Source: an uncultured Porticoccus sp.
GTDB lineage: Bacteria; Pseudomonadota; Gammaproteobacteria; Pseudomonadales; Porticoccaceae
Direction of reading: 5' to 3'
Length of the DNA stretch: 64,000 nucleotides
Assembly: GCA_947259505.1 (NCBI GenBank)
Contig: CAMYLT010000005.1
Location: 1 to 64,000 of the forward strand
The notes beneath the pieces are model-generated. The model searched no databases and had not been told where the DNA came from. It worked only from the letters and a program-made list of their open reading frames with translations. Positions within the stretch are counted from its first letter, which is position 1. Each line of letters begins with the position of its first letter. Position numbers and translations under genes: made by a program. This document shows, piece after piece, positions 44,696-53,706 of the stretch.

Positions 44696-45442
44696 ATGGG
44701 GGACACTGCGGGAATGTCAGTACTGGCCATGTTTGTCATTGGCCTGATGGGCGCCGGGCACTGTGTTGGTATGTGTGGAGGAATCGTGGCGGCTCTGGGG
44801 TTTGCCGCCGACAAGGAAACCAATCGCTGGCCTATTTTGCTCAGTTACAATTTGGGTCGTATTAGCTCCTATGCTATCGCCGGGGGGCTGGTAGGGCTGC
44901 TTGGTTTGTTTGGGCGTGAGTTTTTGTCACTTGGTCCTTGGTTGCGCGCTTTTGCCGGAATACTGCTGATCCTGATGGGATTGTATTTGGCTAATTGGTG
45001 GCGTCTGCTCACCTGGTTCGAAAGAGGTGGTCAATACCTCTGGAGACGTATCCAGCCTTTGGGCAAGGGGTTGTTTCAGGTTCGCAGTGCGGGCCGGGGA
45101 TTCCTGTTTGGCATGATCTGGGGTTGGTTACCCTGTGGGCTTGTTTATTCCGCGCTTGCTTATGCGGCCGCAACGGCGGAACCCGTGTCTGGCGCCTTGG
45201 CCATGGCCGCGTTTGGGCTTGGCACCTTGCCCGCCATGCTGGCAGGTGGCGTTTTTTCCAGCCAGTTGAAGCAGTGGCTACAGGGTAGACTCCTCAGAAC
45301 GGTCATGGCTCTGGTGTTGATACTCTTTGGCGCCTGGACACTGTGGAGTGCATTTGCCCACATGCACCATCAGAGCGCGGCAACCTCTTCTTCATCTTCC
45401 AGTGAGGTCGGTGGTGATATCCATCGGCATATGAACCATTGA
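44696..45442 (+). CDS. TauE/SafE (UreH-like) membrane protein of the cco cluster
   Basis: 248 residues with six or so helices. GAGHCVGMCGGIVAAL near residue 20 is a Cys-bearing membrane motif shared with DsbD/CcdA- and UreH-like proteins; GMIWGWLPCGLVYSALAYA is its second half. The His-rich tail (HMHHQSAATS and HRHMNH) may bind copper. Two bases separate it from ccoS. Members next to ccoS are thought to help copper handling for cbb3; this is from context. Confidence 0.8.
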   Translation: MGDTAGMSVLAMFVIGLMGAGHCVGMCGGIVAALGFAADKETNRWPILLSYNLGRISSYAIAGGLVGLLGLFGREFLSLGPWLRAFAGILLILMGLYLANWWRLLTWFERGGQYLWRRIQPLGKGLFQVRSAGRGFLFGMIWGWLPCGLVYSALAYAAATAEPVSGALAMAAFGLGTLPAMLAGGVFSSQLKQWLQGRLLRTVMALVLILFGAWTLWSAFAHMHHQSAATSSSSSSEVGGDIHRHMNH

Positions 45443-45489
45443 TATCGGTCAATATCACTTTTCTCGGGTCCTTAGTTGACTTTGATCAA
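45439..45489 (+). promoter_or_regulatory. Two Fnr/Anr-like boxes upstream of the Yip1-family gene
   Basis: TTGATATCGGTCAA (45439-45452) overlaps the end of the preceding gene, and TTGACTTTGATCAA (45476-45489) lies 24 bases further. Both keep the TTGA...TCAA halves with the right spacing. The second lies 104 bases before the Yip1-family ATG, as far as the box of ccoN is from its gene. Confidence 0.65.
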
Positions 45490-45592
45490 GTCATCGGTTT
45501 GACTTCAGAAGTATAAAAACTGATACCAAAGGCTAAGAAAAAAGCTGACTGGATCAGCTGATTCAATTAAACAACAAAAAAACGGGGATGTT

Positions 45593-46192
45593 ATGTTAGG
45601 TCACATTGTTGGGTTGCTCTACGATCCACAGTCCGAGTGGAAGAAAATTGGCGCTTTATCTGATGAAGCACTTAAGCGAATGAGTATTTATTTCATTTTC
45701 TTGGGTATGTTGCCAGCCATTGGCTTCTATATTGGTACCACCCAATTTGGTTGGACCATTATTGGAGACGAACCCACTCGTATTACCGAGGCCAGTGCCA
45801 TCCCGCTGATGGTGTTGTTCTACTGCGCACTGATGGGCGCACTGATCTTTATTGGCGGGATGATTGGCTGGATGTCCAAGACCTACCAGTCAACTGCTAC
45901 TTCTTTCAAAGGCTTTGTGTTTATGGGGCTGTGTTGCAGTCCGATATTTTTGGCCGGGATTTTCGCAGTCTATCCAATTTGGTGGCTGGATTTGTTACTG
46001 GCGACGGCTGCCTGTGGTTACGCTATCCGCCTCATGTATTTAGGTATTCCTGATGTGATGAACGTTCCAGAAGATCAGGGTTTCCTCTATGCCAGTGCAG
46101 TGTTCGCCATGGCGCTGGTCTATGTGGTCGTTGTGCTGGTAGCTACCGTTTTGCTTTGGGAATACGTGGCTGCGCCGGTGTTTACCAACTAA
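45593..46192 (+). CDS. Yip1-family inner-membrane protein
   Basis: 199 residues, about five membrane segments. The start LLYDPQSEWKKIGAL is the Yip1/DUF1282 opening found in bacterial members, whose job is unknown. A terminator follows. Fnr-type boxes upstream suggest low-oxygen control. Confidence 0.82.
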   Translation: MLGHIVGLLYDPQSEWKKIGALSDEALKRMSIYFIFLGMLPAIGFYIGTTQFGWTIIGDEPTRITEASAIPLMVLFYCALMGALIFIGGMIGWMSKTYQSTATSFKGFVFMGLCCSPIFLAGIFAVYPIWWLDLLLATAACGYAIRLMYLGIPDVMNVPEDQGFLYASAVFAMALVYVVVVLVATVLLWEYVAAPVFTN

Positions 46193-46207
46193 TTAAAAAG
46201 ATGTTTA

Positions 46208-46234
46208 AAAAGCCGGGCTATGCCCGGTTTTTTT
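46208..46234 (+). terminator. Terminator after the Yip1-family gene
   Basis: CCGGGC/GCCCGG stem with a TAT loop, extended by A/T pairs, followed by seven T. Confidence 0.85.
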
Positions 46235-46533
46235 GTCACAAACGAACTGGTATCTGGGCGTAATGACAACCTTCATACCGGTGTAATTTGAACCTATTAG
46301 ACTGGTGAAAAGTGGTTGTTGAAGATGGATGTGGTGGTTATGTGGCCTCTGGTTCCAACCATGACCCGGAAGATAGCTGATGGGATAGTGGCGTGATTAT
46401 CGGATGGGAGGTGCCTTCGTCAGTTAAGCGTTTGCCAGGTGGTTTGGCTAAAGAATATAAAGAACAAGACCTTTAATTAAGGGGCATCGTGTCAATATTG
46501 TCTCAGAAACATTCTGAATGTAGAGGAAATACT
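46235..46533. other. Intergenic region before gloA
   Basis: About 300 bases with no credible gene. I see no clear operator or repeat. Confidence 0.5.
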
Positions 46534-46917
46534 ATGCGACTTTTACATACCATGTTGCGGGTGGGAAACCTGGACGCATCCATTACTTTTTATACCGAAG
46601 TGCTGGGTATGCAGCTGTTACGTCGCAATGATTATCCGGATGGTCGCTTTACGCTGGCTTTCCTGGGCTACGGACCGGAATCCGAAAATACGGTATTGGA
46701 ACTCACTCATAATTGGGATACAGAGCGCTATGATCTTGGTGAAGGCTATGGCCATATTGCCATTGGCGTAGAGGATGTCTATGCCGCTTGTGACTGTATC
46801 CGCGACTCAGGCGGTAAAGTCATTCGGGAGCCCGGTCCGATGCAGCATGGTTCCACTGTGCTGGCCTTTGTGGAAGATCCTGATGGTTACAAAATAGAAT
46901 TACTGTCAGACAGCTGA
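46534..46917 (+). CDS. gloA: Lactoylglutathione lyase GloA
   Basis: 127 residues. It turns the methylglyoxal-glutathione adduct into S-lactoylglutathione. The metal ligands are in MRLLHTML (His5), TVLELTHNW (Glu), GYGHIAIG (His) and YKIELL (Glu), as in Ni-type bacterial enzymes. GAGGAA precedes the ATG at 46534; the longer frame from 46489 is unlikely. Confidence 0.95.
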   Translation: MRLLHTMLRVGNLDASITFYTEVLGMQLLRRNDYPDGRFTLAFLGYGPESENTVLELTHNWDTERYDLGEGYGHIAIGVEDVYAACDCIRDSGGKVIREPGPMQHGSTVLAFVEDPDGYKIELLSDS

Positions 46918-46938
46918 GACTGTTCAGCGCTTAACTTC

Positions 46939-47670
46939 TCAGAATTCGTATTCGATCAATGCCCGCAGCGTGTTGTTGGCACTTTTTTTCTCCAGTCCAA
47001 ACAGGAAACCCAGCTCCCAGTGCAGTTTTTGCCTGACACCTGTTTTGATGTCACCTAACAGGACGGGACCCAGGGCGAGCGTTTCATCACTGCTGTAGAG
47101 TTCAATACTTGGCTCAAGCCATGGAGACAATCGGTAGCGGGCCTGTACGCCCAATGAGGATTCAAGTTCATCTCGAATATCAGAACCCCATTCGCGGGAG
47201 ATTAAAAAGTTGGCTGTGCCACTCCATCGTCCCCATTCTTTTTCTACTAGTACACCCGTGGAATATTCCCAGATATCTTGGTGAGCCTCTTTTTCCAGTT
47301 CAAAGAGCATGCCCCAATCGGCCCAGTACTCGCCCTGTTCAGTTAGTTGCCATTTTGCTTCCAACTCGTAGCCTTCAAGAGTGAAGCCGCTATTGTCTGT
47401 TTTTTCCCCTGTCAGGTAGATTTCACCGAACCAGCGTTCGTTAATGGTTTGTCCATATGCAAATCGATGTAACTGGCGGTGGTCTTGCTGGTTGGGCTGA
47501 TTATCCTGATAAATAGCACGCCATTCGAGCTCACGTTCCAGTGCATAGACGTAGGGGTGATAGATTTTATCCACAGAGTTTCCGTCAGCCTGAATCGTGA
47601 CACTGGCCATCAGGCAGCTGGTGGCGAACAAGTAGCGACATAACAGTCTAAGTGAAGTATTCAATTCCAT
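46939..47670 (-). CDS. Outer-membrane barrel-like protein, last gene of the iron-linked operon
   Basis: 243 residues with a signal peptide (cut near IQADG) and repeated amphipathic strands such as RWFGEIYLTGEKT and WADWGMLFELEK, ending in IEYEF with the terminal Phe of outer-membrane barrels. I do not recognise the family. It lies 33 bases after the FTR1 gene and converges with gloA. It may be an outer-membrane route or sensor for the same iron system. Confidence 0.62.
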   Translation of the reverse strand: MELNTSLRLLCRYLFATSCLMASVTIQADGNSVDKIYHPYVYALERELEWRAIYQDNQPNQQDHRQLHRFAYGQTINERWFGEIYLTGEKTDNSGFTLEGYELEAKWQLTEQGEYWADWGMLFELEKEAHQDIWEYSTGVLVEKEWGRWSGTANFLISREWGSDIRDELESSLGVQARYRLSPWLEPSIELYSSDETLALGPVLLGDIKTGVRQKLHWELGFLFGLEKKSANNTLRALIEYEF

Positions 47671-47703
47671 GATGTATTGTCAGTTTCGATTCGATAATCT
47701 TGG

Positions 47704-48480
47704 TTAGGGGGTTGCCTTATTGCATATGCGCCCAAGGCTCCAGGCCATGAGGACGCTCAATATTCCGGCGCCATAAGCTAGCCCTTGTAGAAGTGAGGGC
47801 GTCGCTTCATAACCAATCAGGGCATAAAGTAGATGGCCCGGGATGGAGTTTTCCGGCAACCAGTTGGAGCTGTTCCAGAGCACTATCGAGGAAGATAGCC
47901 AGTCTGCCTGGATCAATAACACCGCTGCTTGTGCAGACATGTTGCCGGCGATGATGGCTAACAAAAGCAGGCAGCTGTAGATAATCCAGTGCTGGGGCAG
48001 GCCAAGTAATCCGTAGTAGAGCAGCACGCCCACACTGATTCCGATTCCCGCGCCGATACCAGATCCTGTCAGGGTAGGGCGAATATGCGGTGGCTGGCTG
48101 AGCACGCCCTCAATATAGATAAAAATCTCTGAGCCTTCCCGGGTCAGAGAACAGGCCACCGCCAGTGTCATACAGAAGGGCAGCCATTTGAGGGTGGCAG
48201 GTGTTTTCAGGCTGTAGAGCAGCGTGAGCAGGGCCAACACTAGTGTGATAGCAAACTGTAGCGAAGCATTCACCACTTCCTGCCCTACATAGTCAAACCA
48301 TTCTGAAATAGTCACCATATTCAGGGACAGTATCAAGGAACCGATACACCCCAACCCAATCCCCCCCGCCAACCAGTAAACACGCAAGTTGATGACGCGA
48401 GTAAAAGCCATCAAGACGCTGACCAGCAGGGCTGCTTCAAGAATTTCTTGAAGAATGAGTACAACAGAATTCAGCAGCAT
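47704..48480 (-). CDS. FTR1-family iron permease
   Basis: 258 residues with seven hydrophobic segments. The family has two R-E-x-x-E motifs that carry iron. The second is intact (TREGSEIFIY); the first reads LQEILEAALLV, with Gln in place of Arg. Start at 48480 follows AAAGGA. Upstream is a cupredoxin gene, as in the FtrABCD and EfeUOB iron systems, though no ferredoxin or EfeB partner is present. Iron as substrate is inferred from the family. Confidence 0.8.
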   Translation of the reverse strand: MLLNSVVLILQEILEAALLVSVLMAFTRVINLRVYWLAGGIGLGCIGSLILSLNMVTISEWFDYVGQEVVNASLQFAITLVLALLTLLYSLKTPATLKWLPFCMTLAVACSLTREGSEIFIYIEGVLSQPPHIRPTLTGSGIGAGIGISVGVLLYYGLLGLPQHWIIYSCLLLLAIIAGNMSAQAAVLLIQADWLSSSIVLWNSSNWLPENSIPGHLLYALIGYEATPSLLQGLAYGAGILSVLMAWSLGRICNKATP

Positions 48481-48499
48481 GTGGGTGATCCTTTCCTCT

Positions 48500-48853
48500 T
48501 CATGGCTTAACCACCACTTTTCCCTGGGCCGTTTTGGGGTAAAACTCCCCGAAGAAGGGGTATTCTCCGGGAGGTAATGGCCCGACAAAAATCACTGCTT
48601 TGTGATTTCCAGGGATGACTTTTTCCCTGTTCAGTTCATAGCTTTCAAATTCTTCCGGCGTAGCATCCTCATTAATAACCATCAGCTTCACTTTGGTGTT
48701 GACGGGAATCTGCACCGTTTCCGGGAAGAACAAGTGATCCTTGATTCTGATTTCTATCACAGGCGTTCCCGCCGCACTGGCATTTGCCCAGAGTGCACAG
48801 ACACCTATGATCATGAGGAGAGGCTTGTTTCGCAGCATGTTAACGATGCTCAT
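48500..48853 (-). CDS. Periplasmic cupredoxin-domain protein
   Basis: 117 residues. A signal peptide (NKPLLMIIGVCALWANASA) leads to a cupredoxin-like fold: VIEIRIKDHLFFPETVQIPV, then VMVINEDATPEEFESYEL type strands and LPPGEYPFFGEFYP. The type 1 copper Cys is missing, so it is not a blue copper protein; such domains (EfeO N-domain, FtrB) handle iron or copper with other ligands. Its start overlaps the kinase gene by 14 bases. Confidence 0.75.
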   Translation of the reverse strand: MSIVNMLRNKPLLMIIGVCALWANASAAGTPVIEIRIKDHLFFPETVQIPVNTKVKLMVINEDATPEEFESYELNREKVIPGNHKAVIFVGPLPPGEYPFFGEFYPKTAQGKVVVKP

Positions 48854-50162
48854 TTTCCTCTGCCTTCTTAAACAAAATGATAAAAGCTGCGCCACTGTCA
48901 AAGCTGGAAGGCGCGATACTGGCGCGGGCGTGATGGAGATCTGCAATATGCCGGACAATGGTCAGTCCCAATCCGCAGCCTTGGGTCGCAGCCACTTCCC
49001 GCTTGCGGTTAAGACGCTGAAAACGTTCGAACACTTTGCCGTAATCCGTTGGAGCGATACCGGGCCCAGAATCTTCCACTTTTAGGCACACGTGATTGCC
49101 GACAGGTTCCGCCGTGACACGTACACTTCCTCCTTCCGGCGTATATTTATTGGCGTTGCTGAGCAAGTTTTGCAGCAGTGTTGCCAAGGCAAAAGGATCA
49201 CCCTCCACCAAGCATTCCTCCCCTTCCAGTTCCAGAACTTGCTGTTTTTTCTCAAAATCATCATGTTGAGTCGCGATGACATCCTGTGCCAATTGGTACA
49301 GGTTAAGGTGGGTAAAATTACGTGAAAACTCTTCGGGCGTGGACCGGTACAGGGACAGTAATTGCTCTACCAAGTGCTGCATGCGTTCAACACCTGCTTC
49401 CAGTTCGGCGAATGCCTGGTTCTCTGCAGGCAGCTCTTCACGCAGATTGTGTAGCTGTACCTTGAGGGCGCTGATAGGTGTGCGCAGCTCATGTGCGGCA
49501 TCTGCAGTGAAGCGTTTTTCTCTATCCAGAGCAGTTCCCAGCCGTCGCATTAGAGCATTGATTGAGTGGTATACCTGTGCCAGCTCACTTTTTAACTCAG
49601 GAATTTCTACCGGGGTCAGATCATTCGCCTGTTTATTTTTTAACTGTCCCGACAGATCGCGCAGCGGCTTCAGGCCGCGACTGACAATCAACCAGATTAA
49701 CAAGCCCGCCAGAGGAATGCCCAACAGGATTGGCAGCACCGCTTGGGTAATCACACTTTCTGCCAGCATATAGCGTAGATCGGTTCGTTCGGCAGCTATG
49801 ACCCAGTTGTCGTGAGTATTGTCGTAATGAACGAGGGTGCGCCAACGGTAGCCATCAAAATTAGCGTGCCCAAAGCCAGGGGAAAAATCGGTAATCGGTG
49901 TCGTTAGAGAAGCAGAAGACAGCGCCACCAATTTATCGTTGTGCCAGACCTGGTAGGCGAGATCACCTTGATGAGGCAGCCTTGATTCGAAATGGCCGGT
50001 ATGGAGGTTGGTGATCAGCTCGACGGTTTGATAGAGCTGGCGGTCAAAGAGTTGCTCCGCTTCTTCCAGGCTGGCGCGGTAACCCTGCAGGGCGGCCACA
50101 AAATTACAGAGGGTTATTACCGCCAGAATAGAGGCGATCAGGAAAAAACGAATAGACCTCAC
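48840..50162 (-). CDS. QseC/PmrB-type sensor histidine kinase
   Basis: 440 residues. Two helices (about 7-25 and 143-163) enclose a periplasmic sensor that begins LEEAEQLFDRQLYQ, the 2CSK_N pattern of QseC-type kinases; EEAE is an E-x-x-E that could bind Fe3+ as in PmrB. Then HAMP, H-box FTADAAHELRTPIS, N-box and ATP-lid motifs (NLLSNANKYTPEGG, GPGIAP, GCGLGLTIV). It starts at GTG, overlapping the regulator stop (GTGA). Confidence 0.88.
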   Translation of the reverse strand: MRSIRFFLIASILAVITLCNFVAALQGYRASLEEAEQLFDRQLYQTVELITNLHTGHFESRLPHQGDLAYQVWHNDKLVALSSASLTTPITDFSPGFGHANFDGYRWRTLVHYDNTHDNWVIAAERTDLRYMLAESVITQAVLPILLGIPLAGLLIWLIVSRGLKPLRDLSGQLKNKQANDLTPVEIPELKSELAQVYHSINALMRRLGTALDREKRFTADAAHELRTPISALKVQLHNLREELPAENQAFAELEAGVERMQHLVEQLLSLYRSTPEEFSRNFTHLNLYQLAQDVIATQHDDFEKKQQVLELEGEECLVEGDPFALATLLQNLLSNANKYTPEGGSVRVTAEPVGNHVCLKVEDSGPGIAPTDYGKVFERFQRLNRKREVAATQGCGLGLTIVRHIADLHHARASIAPSSFDSGAAFIILFKKAEENEHR

Positions 50163-50818
50163 AAGCGATTGACCTTGTAACCAACCCCTCTGACGGTTTT
50201 GATAAAGTCGGCGCCGAGTTTTTTCCGGAGATGATGGATATGGACTTCCAGGGCATTACTGCATACTTCTTCATCCCAGCTATAAAGTCGGGCTTCCAGA
50301 GTACTTCTTGTTAGCACCTTGCCCGCGTTTTCCATCAAGCTTTTCAGCAGCATATATTCTTTGCGTGACAACTCCTGTAATTCTTCCCGATAGAATACAG
50401 CTTGACTGGTGGTGTCCAACGACACCTCACCAATAGAGATGCAAGTAGATTTTACGGTACCCAGACGCCGTTCAAGCACACGCAGGCGAGCCAGCAATTC
50501 TGTCATTTCAAACGGCTTGGCCAGATAGTCGTCGGCCCCTGAGTCGAGTCCGGCCACTTTGTCGTCCACGGAGTCGCGTGCAGTCAGCAGCAGGACCGGC
50601 AGTGTTGCCAGTTTCTCGCGAATTTTCTGTAGAACTTTAAGGCCGTCCATGTCAGGGAGTCCCAGATCGAGAATGATGATGTCCGGGGGTTCAATGCCCA
50701 CCACATGAAGACAGGCATCGCCCGTTTCCACATGATTAACAGAATAGCCCTGCTTGCGCAGGGCTGTCTGGAGGCCCGTAGCTAAAGGCCTGTCATCTTC
50801 AACCAGCAATATTTGCAT
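50159..50818 (-). CDS. OmpR-family response regulator (QseB/PmrA-like)
   Basis: 219 residues. Receiver domain with D51 (IILDLGLPDMDG) as phosphate site and K in YLAKPFEM; C-terminal winged helix with VLTRSTLEARLY and VHIHHLRKKLGADFIKTVRGVGY. The last block is typical of QseB/PmrA. It is preceded by nine bases after the TPR gene and overlaps the kinase gene. A matching box lies at the head of the operon. Confidence 0.92.
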   Translation of the reverse strand: MQILLVEDDRPLATGLQTALRKQGYSVNHVETGDACLHVVGIEPPDIIILDLGLPDMDGLKVLQKIREKLATLPVLLLTARDSVDDKVAGLDSGADDYLAKPFEMTELLARLRVLERRLGTVKSTCISIGEVSLDTTSQAVFYREELQELSRKEYMLLKSLMENAGKVLTRSTLEARLYSWDEEVCSNALEVHIHHLRKKLGADFIKTVRGVGYKVNRL

Positions 50819-50827
50819 CAGCTGTCT

Positions 50828-51484
50828 TCAGTCTTTAAGTTTTTTCTCGACAGTCGCGAGGGCTTCACTGATTTCTTTCTGTCTTCCCGCATCTGCTAAT
50901 GGACGATTGAGGCGGGGGGGCGCGCTCTTGGCTTTGAGGAGATAGGTTTTTGCCTCGGCGTAACGTTTCTTCTTGATCAGATAGTCACTGAAAAAGTAGT
51001 TGCTATCAATACCATTGGGATTAATGGTAAGTGCTTTACGCAACAGTTTCTCGGCTTGTTTGTCATCGCCAAAGCCTATCGGCCATCCGGGAACATTAAA
51101 GTACAGGGTGCCGAGGCTGGTATAGGCGGAGCCGTCCAAGGCATTGGGATCTATCTGCATGGCTGCTTCCAGGTCTGCCTTCGATGCTTTGGCCAGTCCC
51201 AGCGCGCCGAGGCCGCCTTTGGCACCGGCATGGGTGGATTTAATAATCCCTCGCCATATCAGGGGTGCTGCGCTCTTGGGATAAGCAGAGACTACCTTGT
51301 CTGCATCAGTGGTGAGTGTTTCAAAGGCGGCTATTTGGGCCTTGCCCTGTAGTTGGTAATTTACCTCCGCCCAGCGGTGTTGCAGGACACTGATATCTTC
51401 CTCTACGTCTGCCCACAGGTTGTTGGCAGACAGGGCGAACAGGGTGGCTGCGGCTGTCAGTACAGCGGATAACCGTCGATTCAT
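50828..51484 (-). CDS. Periplasmic TPR protein
   Basis: 218 residues. The signal peptide (RRLSAVLTAAATLFALSANNLWA) is followed by helix repeats: AAPLIWRGIIKSTHAGAKGG, ALDGSAYTSLGTLYFNVPGW, AEKLLRKALTINPNGIDSNY. Start at 51484 has GGAG nine bases upstream; ATG 51514 overlaps the SDR stop (ATGA) and would add ten residues. It links the metabolic and regulatory halves of the operon. Role unknown. Confidence 0.65.
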   Translation of the reverse strand: MNRRLSAVLTAAATLFALSANNLWADVEEDISVLQHRWAEVNYQLQGKAQIAAFETLTTDADKVVSAYPKSAAPLIWRGIIKSTHAGAKGGLGALGLAKASKADLEAAMQIDPNALDGSAYTSLGTLYFNVPGWPIGFGDDKQAEKLLRKALTINPNGIDSNYFFSDYLIKKKRYAEAKTYLLKAKSAPPRLNRPLADAGRQKEISEALATVEKKLKD

Positions 51485-51510
51485 CGTGATGTTCTCCATC
51501 ATAAATAGTT

Positions 51511-52311
51511 TCATTTCTCGTCGAGCCGATGCTCGGCATACTGTTTAATTAAGGGGACTTTTTTTGCCAGGGCGCTGTGCACAATGCCGGGAAACAGGGC
51601 ATTGATGCGCACAAACAGTTTCTCTGGCCATCCCATAAAATGTTGGTGGCGGTTAGAATTAACCAGCTGCAGCAGTGCGTTGGCTACCTGCTGAGGCGAG
51701 TCTGTTTTATTGCCTAGCGCTTTGTTAAGGGCCGTCACGGCATCTGAATTCAGGTTGGTTGCCGTGGCTCGCGGTGCCAGATAAAAGACTCTGATGGGTG
51801 TATCCGCCAACTCTCGGCGCAACGCTTCAGTAAAGCCGCGCAGACCGAATTTGCTGGCACAGTAGCTGGTAAAGCCGGGGTGGCCAATGCTGCCGAAGGT
51901 GGAACCGACATTGACGATGGCTGCCTCCGGTCTGGTTTTCAGCAGGGGAATCAGGCGGCGGGTTAGCAGCATGGGTGACAGTAAATTGGTGTTGATGATC
52001 TGTTCAATCACTGTGTCCGGTTGTTGTTCAAAAAGCTGGAAATCGAGTGTTCCCGCCAGATTCACCAACAGATCGATCTCTCCATGCTGGGCACATTGCT
52101 GCTCAATCACTCGTCGGCCACTATCGCTGGCAATATCCGCAACCACCGGTTGGTGTTTTCCCGGTAATTGAGCCGCCAGAGCATCTAAACTCTCGGCGTG
52201 ACGGCCCACCAGCAGAAGCATGGCGCCTTGTTGTGCAAGGGCACGGGCAACCGCAGTACCAATACCACCTGAGGCGCCAGTCAAAACAATTGTGCTGTTT
52301 TTCAGATTCAT
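51511..52311 (-). CDS. Short-chain dehydrogenase/reductase
   Basis: 266 residues. TGASGGIGTAVARAL binds NAD(P), NLAGTLDFQLF is the N-N-A-G equivalent, and YCASKFGLRGF holds the Y-x3-K catalytic pair. The C-terminal part with GWPEKLFVRINALFPGIV is like SDRs acting on lipid-like substrates. It follows the diiron-type enzyme gene by 13 bases. Confidence 0.88.
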   Translation of the reverse strand: MNLKNSTIVLTGASGGIGTAVARALAQQGAMLLLVGRHAESLDALAAQLPGKHQPVVADIASDSGRRVIEQQCAQHGEIDLLVNLAGTLDFQLFEQQPDTVIEQIINTNLLSPMLLTRRLIPLLKTRPEAAIVNVGSTFGSIGHPGFTSYCASKFGLRGFTEALRRELADTPIRVFYLAPRATATNLNSDAVTALNKALGNKTDSPQQVANALLQLVNSNRHQHFMGWPEKLFVRINALFPGIVHSALAKKVPLIKQYAEHRLDEK

Positions 52312-52324
52312 CTAAACACTTCCA

Positions 52325-52996
52325 TCAGGCTACCTTTCGAATACCGTGGTCGCTGTGTAGAGAGCGAAAGATATCTCCGTAGAGGCGGTAAAACATTTTT
52401 GCTGAGTGAATGATCTGGTCCTGCTCTGCCGGAGAGTCGATACGATCCATCAAGTTCTCGAAGAACTTGATGTGTTCTTGATCCAGCGAGCCATGGGAAT
52501 ACATATAGGAGAAGGCTTTTGTTGGCAAATTCAGGGTCGCGCGAATCTTGTCGGCGGCATTTTCGGCAATACTCACACTGGTGCCTTCCAGTACCTGCAC
52601 CATGCCGAAAAAGCCGATCGGATTGACGCGGTTGATCGTGTCGTAGGCGTAGGCAACCATCAGCTCAGTTTCCGGGTGAGGAGTGCTGTGGCGCACGATT
52701 TCTTTGTCATAACCACAGGCGGCAATGTCGTTGAGAATCCATTCCTGATGGCCCACTTCTTCTTCGATGTATTCCGCCACGGCGTTTCGCAACCATTCCT
52801 TGTCTTCGGGTAACCGAGAGCCCACGGCCATCAGCAGTGGGGTGGTGTGTTTGACGTGGTGGTAAGCCTGTTCAAGGAAGGCGACATAATCGTCCAGGGT
52901 GATATCGCCAGCCAGTGCCTTATGAATAATCGGCGCACTTAGCAGGTGTTGTCGCTCAGTGGTGGTTGCTTCGGTCAGTTGTTCAAAGAAAGCCAT
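52325..52996 (-). CDS. Heme-oxygenase-fold diiron-type enzyme (TenA-like/iron-containing redox family)
   Basis: 223 residues, all helical. Possible metal ligands are placed as in HDO enzymes such as UndA and CADD: E79/E80 and H83 in YIEEEVGHQEW, E137 in VQVLEGTS, and H168, D172, H175 in SHGSLDQEHIKFF. The TenA thiaminase Cys is not seen. HDO enzymes use O2 with two irons for C-C cleavage or N-oxidation. Its place next to an AMP ligase and SDR suggests it works on an activated or free acid. Reaction unknown. Confidence 0.75.
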   Translation of the reverse strand: MAFFEQLTEATTTERQHLLSAPIIHKALAGDITLDDYVAFLEQAYHHVKHTTPLLMAVGSRLPEDKEWLRNAVAEYIEEEVGHQEWILNDIAACGYDKEIVRHSTPHPETELMVAYAYDTINRVNPIGFFGMVQVLEGTSVSIAENAADKIRATLNLPTKAFSYMYSHGSLDQEHIKFFENLMDRIDSPAEQDQIIHSAKMFYRLYGDIFRSLHSDHGIRKVA

Positions 52997-53706
52997 TTTT
53001 TCTCTCGTGTTGGCGATAGGTTTAAATGCTGAGTGTAGTGATCGACAAATGTTCGCCAGTTGGCCTCATTTAAGTCGGGCATATGACGACATAATTGCAA
53101 TACATCGCGCTCTGAAGCCCGAGCGACCGTTAACTTACGGCGGCATTTTTCCAGGTCGATCAGTGCGATCTCCACGTCACTGTCATTTCCTTCCGTGGAT
53201 TTGAAAAAAATATGTTTGTCATAGAGACAACCGTGCTGCCAGCGATTGTTGTGCAGGCGGGCCAAAGGTTCCCCCAATCTGGCATAAATCCGGCTTAACA
53301 TTTGTTGCTTCGTCGGGCTATCAGGTTCCGTGGCATACCACTCATCCACGGAACGGTAGCCGGACAGATCGTGGGTAACCAGAAGTGACCTGGGTTTGCC
53401 CTTACCACGCCGAACCTGGCAAAAAACAATTTCCGGTACCGATATGCCTAATTGGTGGCATATCCCCAGCCGGTGGGCTTCACGCTCTATGGTGGGGCAG
53501 CCGAGCGGATATCTCAGGGTGCGACAAATGTGGCCCACCTGTTTTTTGACATAATAAATTTTCCCCTCTAGGTGGCAGCGCATAACGCCGCTTTCGCCAC
53601 CACGGCGTTGGTTGGGTTCTTCTACCCAGTCGCCGTCTAGTTGCCACCAGTCATCAAATGAGAGGGATATGCGGGATATGTCATGGGGTGTTGAAAGGTT
53701 TGTCAT
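52975..53706 (-). CDS. InaA/KdkA-like lipopolysaccharide kinase family protein
   Basis: 243 residues from 53706. GVMRCHLEGKIYYVKKQVGH gives the nucleotide-binding Lys, PTIEREAHRL the helix C Glu, QHGCLYDKHIFF the catalytic loop and ALIDLEKCRR the metal-binding Asp. This arrangement is that of InaA and Kdo/heptose kinases. The substrate in this operon is unknown. It overlaps the methyltransferase gene by 26 bases and the diiron-type gene by 22. Confidence 0.78.
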   Translation of the reverse strand: MTNLSTPHDISRISLSFDDWWQLDGDWVEEPNQRRGGESGVMRCHLEGKIYYVKKQVGHICRTLRYPLGCPTIEREAHRLGICHQLGISVPEIVFCQVRRGKGKPRSLLVTHDLSGYRSVDEWYATEPDSPTKQQMLSRIYARLGEPLARLHNNRWQHGCLYDKHIFFKSTEGNDSDVEIALIDLEKCRRKLTVARASERDVLQLCRHMPDLNEANWRTFVDHYTQHLNLSPTREKKWLSLNN

